DNA of 64,000 nucleotides from positions 219,501-283,500 of the forward strand of contig JACVTC010000081.1 of NCBI GenBank assembly GCA_016946835.1, written 5' to 3'. This document shows, piece after piece, positions 1-12,798 of this stretch. The position numbers and the translations under genes are program-made. This stretch comes from Neocallimastix lanati (nom. inval.) (taxonomy: Eukaryota; Neocallimastigomycota; Neocallimastigomycetes; Neocallimastigales; Neocallimastigaceae). Under the pieces are notes generated by a model, which saw only the letters and a program-made list of their open reading frames with translations, searched no databases and was not told the DNA's origin. The number at the start of each line of letters is the position of its first letter. Positions within the stretch are counted from its first letter, which is position 1.

Positions 1-1374
1 TATCCCCATAATGGTTCCCAGGTAATTGTATTAAATATCATTAAATTGGGTTTATTCATTCCAGGTTTTCTATATTCAATGGATAATCTATAATAATTCA
101 TTAATCTTTTATCCAGTGGTTGTTCTAACTTTGCTATATATTCAATATGATTATTATCTTTACAATATAAATTCAAACCATTTTCTTCAAGTTTTAATTC
201 TTTTATTCCTCCATAATTTTTACAAGATCCAATAAGATGTGCTTTCTTAGTATACTTATCACCAACATTATGATAAAATTTTACATCAGTATCGGTAACA
301 TTTAATGTTGCACCGAAAACAGATAATAAATCTTCACCTGGTAATAAATTATTAAGATAATGCTTATTTCTGAATGTACGTGGATTATCTGGATCATCAT
401 ATACATTGTATATTTTTGGATTTGAGAATATTGAATATATAAATTTATTTCTTACAAGTTCATTACATGTAGTAACTTCATATACTACAGGATTAACATA
501 TTTAATATGTGAACCATTTAATCTAATTTCCCAATTACTCCAATAAACTAAATTATTTTCGTCTTTAACAATTAGTTCTCCTTCATCAGTTAATTCCAAA
601 TACATTTTTTGAGTAATTTTATCGGTATTATCAAATGTTACTGGATTTACACTGTGCCATAATGCATAATTATTTTTATCCCTTAAAATAAATTCACCTA
701 ATGGAGAAAAGTTAATATGATAAGGACCTTCAGCAAATTCAATATTAGAAGTAAGTGAAGACCACATTGTTCTAGGACCTTCTTTAATAATCATATTACC
801 TGTATCTTGAATATAAAACTTATATAATTTATTTTTAGATACCAGAGTTTCAAATTGATTTAATTTATTTGAACAATTCATTTCAATACGTTCAATGTAT
901 GTTTCTTCCTTTCTAACAGGTAATTCGAGAACATTATGCTTATCATATAAACTAATTCTTCCTTTAGCCTCTTCCGTTTCAAATTCCATTGGATAATTAT
1001 ATTCTACTGGAAATTGGTATCCTATATAATTATCTTTTTCATCTGCTGAAACTTTCCATACTACTACACCAGCACCATCCATTAACTGTACAGAGGCACC
1101 ATCTAATAATCCTTCATCTTTAATATATAAGTAATAACCTGTTTTATCTGGATAACCAACATTAAATGGTAAATCTTTAGGTAACGAATTCCAAATTACA
1201 TATTCTTTTTCCTTTATACTCTCAGTAAGTATTGAAGGAACTTCAGAGGTATTATCATTTGTTTTAGCAGTATTAGATCCAGTTTTACTAACAATCGTAG
1301 TTGTAGTTGTTGTTTTACTTTTATATTGAGGTGTTTTTTTGCCTTTTTTAGTTTTAGTAGTAGTAGTAGTAGTT

Positions 1375-1406
<32 letters not shown>

Positions 1407-4400
1407 AGTGGTAGTGGTAGTTGTAGTAGTTGCTCTTATTAATTGAGGTGCTATATTAGAATTTCCTTTTTTAGAAGTTTTAGATTTATTGATTTTTGAA
1501 GTAGAAGATGTATTTTTAGTAGTTAATTTTTTCAAAACTCTTTTTTCAAGTCTATTATCATTTCCTAATTTATTAACATTTTCTTTAATAACTTCGAATA
1601 ATTCATCACCTTCAAAATCTTTAATATTATTAATAGTTTCCTTGATTGAATCATAATATTCTTGTGGATATTTATGATCTGAAGTTATTTTACGAACCAC
1701 ATTAGTTGCTGTAACAACTAAATGACCATTGACATCAATAAAGAATTTTAAGTTATATGGTTTTCCATCTTTTTCTGGTGGTAAATGTATATTATTACTC
1801 CATAATATTATATTACATGAATCTCTACTAAATCCACTACCTCTACATAATACTAATTCACCATCATCAAATAAACCAAAGTAATAATTAAATCCACTTA
1901 ATTCAGTTTCTTGGTTTAAACCACGACCAGAATTATTTTTATCTGTTACAGGTATTGATATAGGTTGGTTTGCCTTTAATACAATTCCAGTAGTTAAAAC
2001 ATTAGCATTACTACTACTTGTTGTAGTAAACATAAATTTTTCAAGATCATCTTTTATTAATTCAATCATATCAGATTTAGTGGCTTCACAACTTAAAGGT
2101 TGATCAACAAAATTTTTAAATTCGATAGGATGATAACTTTTTCTGTATTCAATTATAGTTTCACCTTTAGCATCCTTATAGCCACTAGCCCAAATATTTA
2201 CCTCAACATTGAACATAGGAGCAGCTGTCAATCTATAGCACTTTCCATCTGGAATATAAAATGTAACTTGTTTGGTATTAGTTTTAGATTTCGATATACT
2301 ATGAGTTCGTGCTACTGCAAAACTACTAGATTGCTCTAAAGCTTGATCCATTGAAACATTATTAGTATAAGTCTTTTGATTAGATTTACCCATTGAATAT
2401 CCTTTTGAAGAAGTTCTTGATTTTGACTCCTCATTAACCCATCCTGTTTCTTCATTATAAGTACTAGTAAGCATTTTAGACACTGAATCTGATTCGGAAT
2501 GTTCTTTTGTTGATGTTTCAGTATGACCCACAGAATGTGAATTAGAATAGCCATTAGATTGTCCCCATGTATTACTAATACCTGAAGTTTCTGAATAAGC
2601 ATCAGACCAATTATATGATTCACTATGAGAACCACCTTGAGTATGAGAATCAGTAACTGTATTAGAAGTTGATCGAGTACCGGCCAATCCCAGTTGAATC
2701 TGAAGATTTTCTTGTTCTATTGCAAGATTAGTTTGCAACTGTCTATCTTTTTTTGCTATATCTTCTTCTGATTTTATTGATGCAATTTGAATTGAATTTC
2801 CCGTATATGCTATTTTATTTGCTTGATTAGCAATAAAATTTGCTTCAACAGCAGCACCTGCTTCAACTGTTGAAGATACACCACCTGCGACACCACCAAC
2901 AACACATCCTCCTACAATACCCCATGGTCCTAAAGCCGATCCAAGAAGTCCACCTTCTAAACAACCCCCTACTGCACCTGATAAAAAAGATTTAAAACTA
3001 TCCCATTTACTTCCTTCTTCTTTCTTTCCTACATCATCTGAACTTTTATTTGTTTTAACAGCAGCACCTTTTCTTTTGTATAAATGACTTCTTGAATATT
3101 CCGAAATTGTATATGGTTCTTCATTTCTTTTTTTATTTCTTCCATTTATCTTTTTATCTACTTTTTCTATACCTTCCATTTTTTCTCTTTTTTGCTCATT
3201 ATCATCAATTATTTTTTGAATATCAATACCATTATCATCAATTGGTTTTGTTGCTTTACCTGGGTATTTCTTTTTTGCATTTTCAAAATCTGACAATTCC
3301 ATTCTTGAATATTCATCAGTTTTAGATTCTTCGTGAGTATCACTCCAATTTATTTCATCGGTTACTTCACCTCCTTCCGTTCTGGTATGAGAATGTTCTT
3401 CACTTTCAGTATGAGAATAAGATTCTTCATGAGTAATAGTGTGTGTATCTTCAACAGATGTAGAATCAGCTTTTGAACTAGAATTAACAATAGTATAAAC
3501 ATGTTCAAGGGCATTAGAATATCCTTCACTTTTTGATGTAGAAATTGATTTACTATCAGAAACAGAAAGAGATAAATCCATTGTTTGATTAATTTCTTGA
3601 GAAATACTATCGCCTTCACTATATACAGTACCATACGCTTTATGGAAAGATTCATCTTTGGTTCTTGTAATAGTATTACAATCCTCTATAGAATCGCTAT
3701 AACTTACACTACAAATTATTGAAGAACCAGGGGAATTTTTAATCATACCACATTCTCCAAATTCGTTACTCTTACCACTTTCTTCTACTTTTGTCATGTA
3801 TTTATCTACAGAATCTATATTATATGGTCCCCCTAATGTAATCGTTAAAACATTTGGATGTTCTACACCTTGTACTCTCATTAAATCTTTATGATAAGGA
3901 TTATACGCTGGATTATCACTTGTTAAAGAAATAGCTTTTAAACCATTTTTTTGTAAATCTTCGTACACTTTTTTATACATTTCCTTGTACTTTTCTTTAT
4001 TGGGATCATCAATTATATAATCTTTACCATTATTTGGATCTGGTTCAGTACCTTCTTCATCCTTTACTTTATAAAGATCACTTAAATTGAAATATTTCTT
4101 TTTATTCGTATTTTCCCTAGGCAATAATCTACGTTTTCTTTTAGGGTTAGGATTTTCAGTAATGTTATAATAAATACCAAGGCTATTAACCAAAGTATTA
4201 TTACCACAATAGGCAACACCGAACCATGTAGGACCAAGAATTTTAGCATATTCTTCTATAGTTTTAATATAAACGGTTTCATTTTTTTCATTAATATAAG
4301 ATGGATTATAAACTTTTAACCTACCACTTGTTTTATAGAGACAGAATTCTAGTTTTTCTATTGATTCAATTGGACTAGTCATAGATATAGTCGCAGCTAT

Positions 4401-4430
4401 GAATATTAATATTAATACTTTAACATTCAT
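1..4430 (-). CDS. Large secreted bulb-lectin-like protein, 3' end missing
   Basis: Open on the minus strand from an ATG at 4430 to the window edge (about 1476 codons, no stop seen), so the C-terminus is outside. It begins with a hydrophobic signal peptide (MNVKVLILIFIAATISM). Blocks very rich in Ser, His, Thr and Glu lie at roughly residues 237-377 and 580-697 and flank a Gly-rich hydrophobic stretch near 480-523 (GAVGGCLEGGLLGSALGPWG). A conserved-looking beta segment follows near 718 (VTFYIPDGKCYRLTAAP), then a poly-Thr linker near 1000-1030 and bulb-lectin-like repeats with WSN/LW motifs. The last segment (LLPGEDLLSVFGATLNV to PNLMI..WGY) matches the N-terminal part of the protein at 8665. 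Carbohydrate binding at the cell surface or outside is inferred from the lectin-like motifs and signal peptide. Alternating Ser/Thr strands around a Gly-rich core also occur in pore-forming proteins, but this is only a resemblance. Confidence 0.8.
1344..1432 (-). repeat. Trinucleotide tract encoding a poly-threonine linker
   Basis: On the plus strand this is an almost pure GTA/GTG tract; on the coding strand it gives ACT/ACC codons and a run of more than twenty threonines between the Ser-rich N-terminal half and the lectin-like C-terminal repeats. Such Thr runs are typical glycosylated spacers in secreted gut-fungal proteins. Repeat length is probably variable between strains. Confidence 0.8.
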
Positions 4431-5380
4431 TTTTGATTATGATTGATAATTACTAATACTATTATTTATTAATTATTTATTATTTAATTATTTATTATTT
4501 ATTTCTAGTTTATTCATATAATATTGTATATATTATATATATTAATAAATATATATATATATATTAATAATCTATACTTCTAGATTATTTTTTTTTTTTT
4601 TTATATTCTTTATATTGATTTTACTTAAATTCTGATATATAAATTAATTTGGAAAATTATTCTATTTTTATACTTTAAAAAAAATATATATATTTTTTGT
4701 ATAAATTTAAGATATTTTACATAAATGTTTATTGATTATTGTATTAATCTACTACTTTCAATAATAATGTAAAAAATAATTTTATATTTTATTATAAAGT
4801 TATATTTATTATACTTAAATAATTATTTATATATTATAATAATATATAATTTAAATACTTTATAAAAATTATTAAGAAATAAAGAATATTCATTTAATAA
4901 AAAGTAGTAAATAAAAAATATAACTTCATATTTATAAAACATTTAAATATATTATTTAATGTAAAATGGATATATTACTTAATATATTCATAAATGTTAT
5001 TATTACTCTAATATTAATAATTTAAATATTGAATACAAATAAAGATGGAGAAAATAAATTAGTATTAATATTAATTTGTACTTTTTTTTTTAAAAAAAAA
5101 AAAAAAGAAAATTTTTTTTAATATTAAATAAACAGAAAATTAAATTAATTTAACGATATTAAACAAAAATATAATTAAAATAAAATTAGTTATTTATTAA
5201 AATATAATATATATATAAAAAAAAAAAAAAAAATTTTAAGTATATAAAATTTATTGATTGGTTTAAAATTATATACGTTTTTATCTTAATTTTTTTTTTA
5301 AATATTATTTTTTTTAGTTTATTTCTTATTATTTATATTAATATTACTAAATATTATAGAATATAAAACTAATGAATTAA

Positions 5381-5428
5381 TATATATCAGCTTTTTTATA
5401 ATAAAAATTATATAGAAGCTGATATATA
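5381..5428. repeat. Perfect 13-bp inverted repeat (hairpin)
   Basis: Arms TATATATCAGCTT (5381-5393) and AAGCTGATATATA (5416-5428) are exact complements around a 22-nt AT loop. The CAGCTT/AAGCTG core makes it stand out from the surrounding simple AT sequence. It could be a cruciform, a transcribed hairpin or a miniature-element remnant; no target-site duplication was established. Confidence 0.6.
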
Positions 5429-5935
5429 ATGAAAATAAAATCTTTAATTATAAATGAATTATTTTGTTAATTATTACATATAAATAAATTAATAAATCAT
5501 TAATTAATCACCTGATTAATTATCACTGATTTATAGTGTGATTTAATGTAACGTGATATAAATAGATTTATTCAAAATCATAAATTGTATATAAATGCAT
5601 AAAATTAATGTAAACATAAAATTTATAACATATATTTTATGCTATATTATAATTATTATTATTTTAAATCTTTTATTATTTATATTATACTTTTATAGGG
5701 AATGCATTTATATAATTAAATATTAAAATATTAATTTTAATAAAACTTAAGATTTTATAAAATATTGCGCAAGGATTTAAAAGGTCTAAAAATGATCAAT
5801 TAATTATTTAAATATTATTTTTTAATTTTTAATAATTATATCTTAGGGTATTATCCTCTACATCTTTTAAATTATTAATATTGATTTTATATATACATAT
5901 ATATAAAATCAATATTAATTATATCTATATTTTGA

Positions 5936-6235
5936 AAAATTATAATACGTGTGATAAAATGTTCTATTTTTTATGATAATTAAATTTTAATGTATATTTA
6001 TTAATTATTTATTTATATAATTTATTATATAAATATTTTTTTTAAAAAAAAATATTTAATTTTAAATTTATTTATAATAATTTTATTTATTTATTTTTTA
6101 TTTATTTAGTTATTTATTTAAATTATATATATTATTTATTTGTTTTATTATTAATTTATTTATTCATTAACTTTTAAAAAAATTTTGCTAAATGCAACTT
6201 TTCGAAATGAAATTTTCGAAATGTCTCACACTACT
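5936..6235 (+). repeat. Dispersed repeat, copy 1 (ends GAAATGTCTCACAC)
   Basis: Matches 21530-21895 over most of its length (shared blocks include the segment starting AATGTATATTTATTA and the block ATTTGTTTTATTATTAATTT) and 16130-16215 at its 3' end. The distal end holds short repeats of the type TTTCGAAATG and finishes at CTCACAC. No coding potential; probably a short interspersed or miniature element. Confidence 0.6.
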
Positions 6236-6489
6236 TTTTATAATATTAAATTAAATAATTTATTTTTATTATTTTAAAAATAGTTTATAATTGAAGAGTA
6301 TAATACATTAGTAATATATTACTTTCCCACATCAGAATGTGTAAAGTAGATATTTCATCAAACACAAAAAAAAAAAAAAAAAAAAAAAAGTAGTATTGAT
6401 AAAAATTATCAGTTGACGTTGTACAAATAACATCTGAATCAACTAAATTAAGTAGAGTGTAAAGAAGTACAAGTTCAATTTCAGGTTCA

Positions 6490-6671
6490 GACAAGATTAC
6501 AGTCTGATGATTAATTTTGATGTAGAAGATGATTTTAATGAAATACTAAGTACTTTAGATACGTTAGACCACATTTAAAAATGAAAGGATATAATGTATG
6601 AAAAAAGTAGAGAAACTAGTGTCATGTATTATAATGGTGAATTTAACCACTCACCATATAATTCTTTTTAA
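6490..6671 (+). pseudogene. Coding-like relic of unknown origin
   Basis: Less AT-biased than its surroundings. Frames give short protein-like stretches (FDVEDDFNEILSTLDTLDHI, then after frame changes MYEKSRETSVMYYNGEF and a stop at 6669-6671). No family recognised. It could be the decayed end of a gene or of a mobile element; support is weak. Confidence 0.25.
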
Positions 6672-8126
6672 TAAAAAATATTATTTTGTAATAAATTATT
6701 TTTAATTTTTATTTCTTAAGTGTGGGTTTAATTAATTTTGTTAAGATCTCTAAAATTTTTATAAATACATAGACTATTAATTAATGGAAATTTTTTAATA
6801 TACATATTGAAACAAAAAATTAAAAAAAAAAAAAAGAAAAAAAAACTTTATTTAATATTAATTCTTGTAATAAAAAAATGTTTTGATTAAAAAAAAAAAA
6901 TTTAAATTTAAAATAAAAAAAAAGAATATTCTAATTTCTATTAATCAAAAAAATTTGATTAATAGAAAAGATTCTTTAAATTAAAAATAAATTTGAGAAA
7001 AAAAATTTTTTTCAAATTTTAAATATATTAAATTTTTAATTAATATTTACGTTTAATAAAACTATATTATAATTAAATATTAATTAAAATATTAATGATT
7101 CATTTTAAATCAATATGCTAATAAATAAATTATATTTTACTAAAATTTTTTATATAAAAAATAAAGTATTTATATATTTTTTATTTTTCTATTACCATTT
7201 AAATATTTCAAAGTTGATCAGTTACTTTGAATATAAAACATAATATATATGTATATGTATATATTATATATATATTTTATATGCTTATTTATATTTATAT
7301 AAAGGGGGAATGCAATCAATATATTAGCTATCTAGAATAAATAGGAAAAAACTTTAAAATATATATAGGTTAAAAAAAAAAAAAAAGGATCAAATATATA
7401 AAAATAGTGATATAGTAATAAAAAAAAAAAAAGAAAAAAAAGGGATCAAATATATAAAAATAGTAATATAATAAATATTAATATTATAATATTAATACTA
7501 TTAATATTAATTATATATATAAATTAAATACTATTAATAAAAATGAATTATTTTATATATTAATCTGTATCTATTATTCTCTTGTTCGCTTTGATAATAA
7601 TTATATATAATTAGATAAAAATAAGAAATATAATATTTATTTTTAATAATAGCTTTTTATAAATTTCTGTAAAATATTCTGGTAATAAAATAAATAAAAA
7701 TAAAACGTTTATATAATATATAAATATGTATTATTATTATAATTATTAAGTACATAAATATAATATTTTATATATAAAAAATAAAATTGTATAAATAATA
7801 TATATATAGTTTTTTTTTTTCAATAAATCAATAATTTTGAATTTATTATTAATTTTTAAGCTTTTATTATTAAATTACAGAAAAATATACTTCCATTATA
7901 TTTTTTTTATTATTTTTTTAATTAATATCAATTAATTCAATATTTGAATTATAAAAAAAAATGAATTTTTAATAATAATATATAATTGGTATTTTATTAA
8001 TTATATTATTTTATTATTATATTAAAATAATATAATTACTCTGTTATAGTTATTTAAAATATTTTATCATAATATATAAATTATATAGAATAAATAAATA
8101 AATAGGTCATAAAAATATATAGTAAA

Positions 8127-8160
<34 letters not shown>

Positions 8161-8664
8161 AAATATAAGTTACATTAAAATGATAAAATTTTTTTGTGGC
8201 TTTTAAATATTTTCGTATTTATATTTTGAACGACTAATTTAAATTAATTTTTTTTACTTATTACAAATATAAATATAATATATAATAAATTAATAAAATA
8301 TATAATAAAACTTGATAATATTATTAATTTAATTAATTATTACAAATATAAATATAATATATAATAAAGTTTATATATTTAATAATAAAACTTAATTATA
8401 TTATTTATTTAATGTATATATATATTTATTTTTTTAAAGATATATAAAGAACAATATTTTCAAAAATCGTAACTTCAAAATAAAAATAAAAAAATAAATA
8501 ATCTATAAATATAAAATAATTTAGAAATAGATTAATAATCTACAAATATAAAATTATATTTAAACAGATTAATAATCTATAATATAGAAAAATTTAGAAA
8601 TAGACCTAAAATTTGCTAAAAAAATAATAAATAAATAATAAGTAATTATAAATTATTTAATACA

Positions 8665-11571
8665 ATGGCTATAGTAATTCCAGTATTGGTACTACTTTTA
8701 GTGGCTATGTCTATAACTAGTCCTATTGAAGAAAGTTCCGATGTTAATGATAAAAATTATTGTAAAAATTTATTACCAGGTGAAGATTTGCTATCTGAAT
8801 TTGGAGCCAAACTAAGTGTTATGAAATATGATGTCTTATTTTATCATAATAATGATGATGATAAGGTTAGTGCTGATGTTATCGAGAACTGTGATTATTA
8901 TGGAGGTATTGATGAATTGAAGCTTGAAAAAGATGGTTTGAACTTGTATTGTGTAAACGATGATCATGTTAAACATATAGCAAGAATAGAAACTCCTAGA
9001 GATTTAAGTTCATTTGAATATTACAGATTAACTATAAAATATAAAAAGCCTGAAATGGAAAAACCAAATTTAATGATCATTAATACAAAAAATTCCGAAG
9101 CTATATGGGGATATTATCCTATTAGATTTTTAAGTTCACTTAAGCAAGTCAACAAAATTAAAACAGATAATTACGGTAGAATTTATGAAGATAATACTTT
9201 AAGCATATTTGATAAAATGAGATCCACTGAAGGTGATGAAAATTATATTTATTTATCATTGGAAGATGGTTTAAGGCTAACGGATAAGAATGTAAATGGC
9301 ATATATAATATGAAAATTGAAAATAATAATTTCTTAATTAATGATAAAGTTGTTATTAAAAATAAAAGTAATTTGGAATTAACATACAATGGTATTAGCA
9401 ATAAATTAATTATGAATAATAAAACTCATGAAAATATTTGGGAATTATATGGAAGTAAAAAGTGTGATAAAATTATATCTAATAATAAAAATTGTAATAT
9501 ATTCTATACTTATAATCAAATTAATATTACTGATACTAATGAAGTTTTCAAATTCATTGATAATACATTAGAATATAGTAAAGGTCCGAATAATAAAAAA
9601 TTAAATAAATTTAATATATCTAAATACACTGGTATTACTGAACCATTATTTTCAATTAATTTAAATAGTGATGGTAGTATTGGGTTAAATAATAACCAAT
9701 ACTTTATTCATAAAGAATATTTTGTAACTGATAAATATTATAAATTAGAAAGTATTGGTGGTAATTTAATTTTATCATCAAGTACCGGTGAATTTAAATG
9801 GGCATTAAATAAGTATATTAGTAATAGAGAATATGACACTGATATTATCAATATTGATGATTCCTTTTCCGAAAATGAAATGATATATTGTGGTGACTAT
9901 TCTGTTATTATTTTAGGTGGACAATTATTATATAGAGACCATAAAGCAAAAACCTCAACTGTCATTAAATTTAGTAGAACAGATAATTATTTGACTAGTA
10001 TTAGTGTAAATGCTGATAGTATAGTATTTTATGGTGAAGAATCTGTTGGACGTATTTTCGAAAAAATTTCACCATATGGAAGAAATTTTAATAGTTCTTT
10101 AAGATGTGAAAAAAGAAATCGTGGTATTGTTTGGGATAATGGAGATGGTAAAATTTTATGGAGTTATCCTGAATTAAAACAAGCTACCACTACAACTACT
10201 ACGACAACAACTACTACTAAACAGAAAACTACCAGAACAGTAATTGCACATACACATTCAACGGTCAAAAAATTATCAACCCCAACAATTGTAATGGAAA
10301 CTAAAACAACTACTGTACCATATGCTACAACAATTCATGTTACAAAATCTAAAACTTATTATAGTTATAGTTTTCAAGGTACTGTTCCAGATGGTAGTTT
10401 CTTTTATATTGGTGTAAACAATTTATCCACTACTAATAAAATAAAATTACAAAGTTCAAAATTTAAAAACTGGTTATTTGAAAGTACTAGTAATCCTTCA
10501 AAAATGTATTTAGCTAACGCCTCTAATGCATTAACAAATATGTGTCTTAGTGTTTCCAATCAAAAAAAATCAGATAGCCTTTATTATATGAATATTGTGA
10601 ATTGTAAAAATACTAATTACAAATTTAAGTTCAATACCTCAAATACTAACAGTAGAGATGAAACCAAATATGCAAACCTTTTAATTATTTATAATAATAA
10701 TAGTGTTTACAAAATTAACGGTCAACCAATGTGCGTATACTATGACACCTATCTTTATGCCTACCCTTGTAGTGATCCAAAGAAAAATGATACTAGTTTA
10801 GGATGGAAACGTATTACTAATAGTAATTATATCAAAAAAAATAAAGAAAATGTTGCCACTACTTCTTATTCAGTTGTAAAAACTACCTATCCTAGAACTA
10901 CATCAAGAACCTATTATACTACTATTTATAATGTAAGTTATGAAACTTTGGTTGTCGTCGTTAATGATAATATTACACCTGCACCCACACCTGCACCTAC
11001 ACCTTCTCCTAAAATAACAAAAACAATGACTACAACTACTACATCAATACCAACTGCCCTTGTTTCACTTGATGGTAAATGTGGTCCAAATAATAATAAT
11101 CAAGTATGCTCAGATAATGAATGCTGCAGTAAGTATGGTTATTGTGGAGGATCAGATGCTCATTGTTTAATTGCAAATGGTTGTCAAAGTGAATTTGGAA
11201 GATGTAATACATCAACTTCTGCAACTGTAACTATATCACTTGACGGTAAATGTGGTCCAAATAATAATAATCAAGTATGCTCAAATAATGAATGCTGCAG
11301 TAAGTATGGTTATTGTGGAGGATCAGATGAACATTGTTTAATTGCAAATGGTTGTCAAAGTGAATTTGGAAGATGTAATACTTCACCAACTATTCCTACA
11401 ATTAATGTATCTTCAACTCCAACTTCACTTGACGGTAAATGTGGACCAAAATATAATAATCAAGTATGCTCAGATAATGAATGTTGCAGTAAGCATGGTT
11501 ATTGTGGAAGATCAGATGATCATTGTTTAACTGTAAATGGTTGTCAAAGTGAATTTGGAAGATGTAATTAG
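8665..11571 (+). CDS. Secreted bulb-lectin-like protein with three C-terminal CBM18 chitin-binding modules
   Basis: 968 residues, single exon. A signal peptide (residues 1 to about 20) is followed by a block (about 33-155: LLPGEDLLSEFGAKL to PNLMI..IWGY) homologous to the C-terminal part of the neighbouring divergent protein, so the two are paralogous in this module. Further lectin-like repeats with NLELTYNG and GNLILSSS motifs follow to about 505, then a poly-Thr linker (about 508-520), a middle domain (about 570-735) with scattered cysteines, and a Pro/Thr linker (PAPTPAPTPSP). Residues 801-848, 858-905 and 921-968 are hevein-type CBM18 modules with the CCSKYGYCG core; the third has CCSKHGYCG. 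CBM18 binds chitin or GlcNAc oligomers, so the protein probably sits outside the cell on fungal wall chitin or other glycans. No catalytic domain recognised. Confidence 0.9.
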   Translation: MAIVIPVLVLLLVAMSITSPIEESSDVNDKNYCKNLLPGEDLLSEFGAKLSVMKYDVLFYHNNDDDKVSADVIENCDYYGGIDELKLEKDGLNLYCVNDDHVKHIARIETPRDLSSFEYYRLTIKYKKPEMEKPNLMIINTKNSEAIWGYYPIRFLSSLKQVNKIKTDNYGRIYEDNTLSIFDKMRSTEGDENYIYLSLEDGLRLTDKNVNGIYNMKIENNNFLINDKVVIKNKSNLELTYNGISNKLIMNNKTHENIWELYGSKKCDKIISNNKNCNIFYTYNQINITDTNEVFKFIDNTLEYSKGPNNKKLNKFNISKYTGITEPLFSINLNSDGSIGLNNNQYFIHKEYFVTDKYYKLESIGGNLILSSSTGEFKWALNKYISNREYDTDIINIDDSFSENEMIYCGDYSVIILGGQLLYRDHKAKTSTVIKFSRTDNYLTSISVNADSIVFYGEESVGRIFEKISPYGRNFNSSLRCEKRNRGIVWDNGDGKILWSYPELKQATTTTTTTTTTTKQKTTRTVIAHTHSTVKKLSTPTIVMETKTTTVPYATTIHVTKSKTYYSYSFQGTVPDGSFFYIGVNNLSTTNKIKLQSSKFKNWLFESTSNPSKMYLANASNALTNMCLSVSNQKKSDSLYYMNIVNCKNTNYKFKFNTSNTNSRDETKYANLLIIYNNNSVYKINGQPMCVYYDTYLYAYPCSDPKKNDTSLGWKRITNSNYIKKNKENVATTSYSVVKTTYPRTTSRTYYTTIYNVSYETLVVVVNDNITPAPTPAPTPSPKITKTMTTTTTSIPTALVSLDGKCGPNNNNQVCSDNECCSKYGYCGGSDAHCLIANGCQSEFGRCNTSTSATVTISLDGKCGPNNNNQVCSNNECCSKYGYCGGSDEHCLIANGCQSEFGRCNTSPTIPTINVSSTPTSLDGKCGPKYNNQVCSDNECCSKHGYCGRSDDHCLTVNGCQSEFGRCN
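11065..11568 (+). repeat. Three tandem CBM18-coding repeats
   Basis: Three units of 144 nt (11065-11208, 11236-11379, 11425-11568) separated by short Ser/Thr linkers. The first two are almost identical in DNA (both encode CGPNNNNQVC and GGSD.HCLIANGC), while the third differs at several codons. Recent duplication or gene conversion of the first two is inferred. Confidence 0.85.
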
Positions 11572-12258
11572 ATAATTTTTAGGTTAATGATATTATAATA
11601 TTCCAAAATATATTATCTTTAAATTTTAGATTTTTGAGATAATTGAACTTTTATTAAAATAATATTTTTATAAAATTATATTTTTTAAAAAAAAAATATT
11701 TTTAAAAATATAAAATAATATATTAATATAATAATATATTAATATAATAATAAATTAATTTAAAGATGATATAATTTAAAAATTAAATAGTAATACAAAT
11801 TAGTAATAAACTAATTATATAAATATTTTTTTTAAAAAAAAAATAATAATAATAATAATAAAAAGTAATAATAATAATAATTAATAATATAATTATAAAA
11901 AAAAGAAAATATAAAAAAAAATAATAGAAAAAAAATAAAATAAAATAATTATAAAATAAGAATTAATAATATAAAAACTGAATATAAAATAATTATAAAA
12001 TTTTTTTTGAAAATTTTAAAATTAAATATAGATAATTATATTAAAAAAAATGAAAATCTTTAAAAAAAAGAAAAACAATTATAAAAATAAAAATGTAATG
12101 ATACAAATAATAATAATAAAAGTGAAATATAAAAATAAATAAAAAATTATTATTATAAATAACAAAAAAAAAAAAAAAAAAAACATTAATTTTTAATAAT
12201 TTAATCTATAAGAATTAATATGATAATAATATAATAATAATAATAATAATAAAATAAA

Positions 12259-12303
<45 letters not shown>

Positions 12304-12660
12304 GTTCAATTATAAGAAATAAGAACTATTAAAGGAAGAAACTGGAATCAAGAATAAAATATTCATAGAGATAATCATAACGGATTTAAAATAACAAATA
12401 CTATTTTAAAATAGGTAATGCATATTTTTTTAAAGTTAAAAAATTATTTATAATTTTTATTTTTATTTTTTTTTATTTGTTGTATTATTTTAAAAATTAG
12501 TATTACTAATATAATTATTATTCGTTTTAATAATATAATATATATATATATACATATATATATTTTAACTATATCAATAAATGTTCTTTTTTTATTAATT
12601 TTTTAATCAAAATACATGAATTTGAATTTTAAAAATAAAAATATAAATAAAAATCTTGAT
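11572..12660. other. AT-rich intergenic region with long poly-A
   Basis: Downstream of the CBM18 protein gene. Dominated by AAT/ATA repeats and a poly-A run at about 12260-12300. No gene or RNA was recognised. Confidence 0.6.
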
Positions 12661-12666
12661 CTTCAT

Positions 12667-12778
12667 TGTTTACGCTTGCCTTGCTGTTCTGTATTACTGT
12701 GCATATCAGTATTATTACTTTTGGTATTTAAACTTATTGAACAAAGACTATTGCTGGCCAATACAATATTTTTATTTT
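12667..12778 (-). pseudogene. Short coding-like fragment ending in a stop, next to a LINE tail
   Basis: On the minus strand this GC-richer island reads as an open frame of about 33 codons (LASNSLCSISLNTKSNNTD, ending GKRKQ then TGA). It lies directly beyond the poly-A side of a LINE 3' tail (12799-12845). No family recognised; it may be the end of a host gene broken by the LINE. Confidence 0.3.
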
Positions 12779-12798
12779 AAAGGTATTAAGATAATGAC

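Larger units (their letters stand above)
4431..8664. other. AT-rich intergenic region between divergent secreted-protein genes
   Basis: Shared upstream region of the minus-strand gene ending at 4430 and the plus-strand gene starting at 8665. It is nearly all A/T with long homopolymers (for example around 5090-5110, 6366-6389 and 8131-8157). It contains a perfect hairpin (5381-5428), one copy of a dispersed repeat (about 5936-6235) and a weak coding-like relic (about 6490-6671). No other gene was found. Confidence 0.7.
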
